A DNA stretch of 64,000 nucleotides from Nocardia sp. MH4 (GTDB lineage: Bacteria > Actinomycetota > Actinomycetes > Mycobacteriales > Mycobacteriaceae): contig NZ_LPNR01000112.1 in assembly GCF_019266065.1 (NCBI RefSeq), positions 372,001-436,000 of the forward strand, in the 5' to 3' direction. Below the pieces are notes generated by a model that saw only the letters and a program-made list of their open reading frames with translations, was not told the origin of the DNA and did no database searches. Shown here piece by piece: positions 63,351 to 64,000 of the stretch. The position numbers and the translations under genes are program-made. The first letter of the stretch is position 1. Each line of letters begins with the position of its first letter.

Positions 63351-64000
63351 CTAGGCCGGGTAGGTGCGGATCTCGGTCGCCTTGACCGAGGCCCACAGCG
63401 TCGTCCCGCCGTGCAGGCGCAATTCGGCGACCGTCGCGGGGGTGACCTCGGCCAGCACCGGGGGCGCGCCGTCGAGCCGCACCCTGGTGAGGTGCGCGTG
63501 CTGTTCGATCCCGGTCACCGTGGTCTGCCAGGTGTTGCGCGGACTGCCGACGGGCGGCTCGGGGTACAGGCTCACCGCGTGCGGGGCGAACGCGAGATGG
63601 ACTGCGCCCGAAGCGGGTTCGGCGATCGTGAGCGCACCGCCGCCGTCGAGCCGGACCGTCGTGCCGTCGGCGGTGCCGCGATAGAGGTTCAGCCCCACCA
63701 GCTGGGCGACGTAGTCGGTGCGTGGTCGCTGGGCGACCTCGCGCGGCACGCCTTCCTGCACGACGCGGCCGTTCTCGATGATGACCAGGCGGTCGGCCAG
63801 GATCATCGCGTCCAGCGGGTCGTGGGTCACCAGGACGGTGTGGCCGGTGAATTCGCCGAGATGACGGGCGAGTTCGGCGCGCACCTGGAGCCGGGTGGCG
63901 GCGTCGAGCGCGGCCAGGGGTTCGTCGAGCAGCAGCAGCGCGGGCTCGGTGGCCAGCGCGCGGGCCAGCGCGACGCGTTGGGCCTGGCCGCCCGAGAGCG
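63351..64000 (-). CDS. ABC transporter ATP-binding protein, molybdate type (5' end beyond window)
   Basis: The C-terminal 215 or so residues of an ATPase. The signature [19 protein letters not shown], Walker [13 protein letters not shown] and H-loop [16 protein letters not shown] are present; the Walker A lies beyond the right edge. From about 130 residues before the stop a TOBE domain follows ([19 protein letters not shown] and [16 protein letters not shown]), typical of ModC/CysA-type oxyanion importers. Molybdate is the best guess; sulfate or iron are possible. Confidence 0.85.
   Translation of the reverse strand, partial: LSGGQAQRVALARALATEPALLLLDEPLAALDAATRLQVRAELARHLGEFTGHTVLVTHDPLDAMILADRLVIIENGRVVQEGVPREVAQRPRTDYVAQLVGLNLYRGTADGTTVRLDGGGALTIAEPASGAVHLAFAPHAVSLYPEPPVGSPRNTWQTTVTGIEQHAHLTRVRLDGAPPVLAEVTPATVAELRLHGGTTLWASVKATEIRTYPA

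Overview
The window is GC-rich DNA (roughly 70% G+C) densely packed with genes. Start-stop overlaps of the ATGA type are common, several GTG starts are used, and there are many TetR regulators and acyl-CoA enzymes. Together with a SigF/RsbW-type stress cassette, a DUF574-type methyltransferase, an MpaB-family oxygenase and a candidate KstR site, this points to a mycolic-acid actinobacterium, most likely Nocardia or a close relative such as Rhodococcus. I saw no rRNA, tRNA, CRISPR array, insertion sequence or prophage. The taxonomic call is inference from gene content, not from a marker gene.

Region 1 (1-16.6 kb) is catabolic. After a family 5 uracil-DNA glycosylase gene, a minus-strand block runs from 11.95 kb down to 1.1 kb. 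It encodes MmsA, an isobutyryl-CoA-type dehydrogenase, a 3-hydroxyisobutyryl-CoA hydrolase, MmsB, an enoyl-CoA hydratase, a thiolase, a FadB-type fusion, a TetR regulator and an SRPBCC protein. This is a complete valine branch (isobutyryl-CoA to propionyl-CoA) joined to a beta-oxidation module. A divergent long-chain-type acyl-CoA dehydrogenase shares a palindrome-rich promoter region with it. PepN and an AlkD-like protein follow.

Region 2 (16.6-33.6 kb) mixes regulation, redox and envelope genes. It holds a tiny secreted protein, two divergent TetR pairs with clear palindromes, and a three-gene overlapping cassette (HemK2-like methyltransferase, CDGSH protein, haem-oxygenase-like diiron protein). 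Next come a STAS protein, a SigF-type sigma factor and its RsbW-type anti-sigma, with two SigF-like promoters next door. A KstD-like flavoprotein with a KstR-consensus site, AccD, a membrane alpha/beta hydrolase and an AI-2E family membrane protein complete it.

Region 3 (33.5-42.1 kb) shows gene decay. A Fe-S oxidoreductase has a frameshift and a lost cluster cysteine, a TetR gene lacks its HTH, a PucR-type regulator is frameshifted, and an acyl-CoA dehydrogenase stub is fused to a multiply broken phosphotransferase. Intact thioesterase, acyl-CoA ligase, deazaflavin-type reductase and strictosidine-synthase-like genes lie between them.

Region 4 (42.2-64 kb) holds a flavin monooxygenase, a VOC protein, a TetR regulator, and a multicopper oxidase / MpaB oxygenase / CrtC-like run in which two genes share a duplicated 32-bp upstream element. 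A four-gene, fully overlapping glycine betaine-type ABC transporter operon follows, then TauD- and BetB-like genes, a family A polymerase-like protein, a GH76 enzyme, an NTF2-monooxygenase fusion with a divergent GAF regulator, a crotonase, and the 3' part of a molybdate-type ABC ATPase gene cut by the window end.
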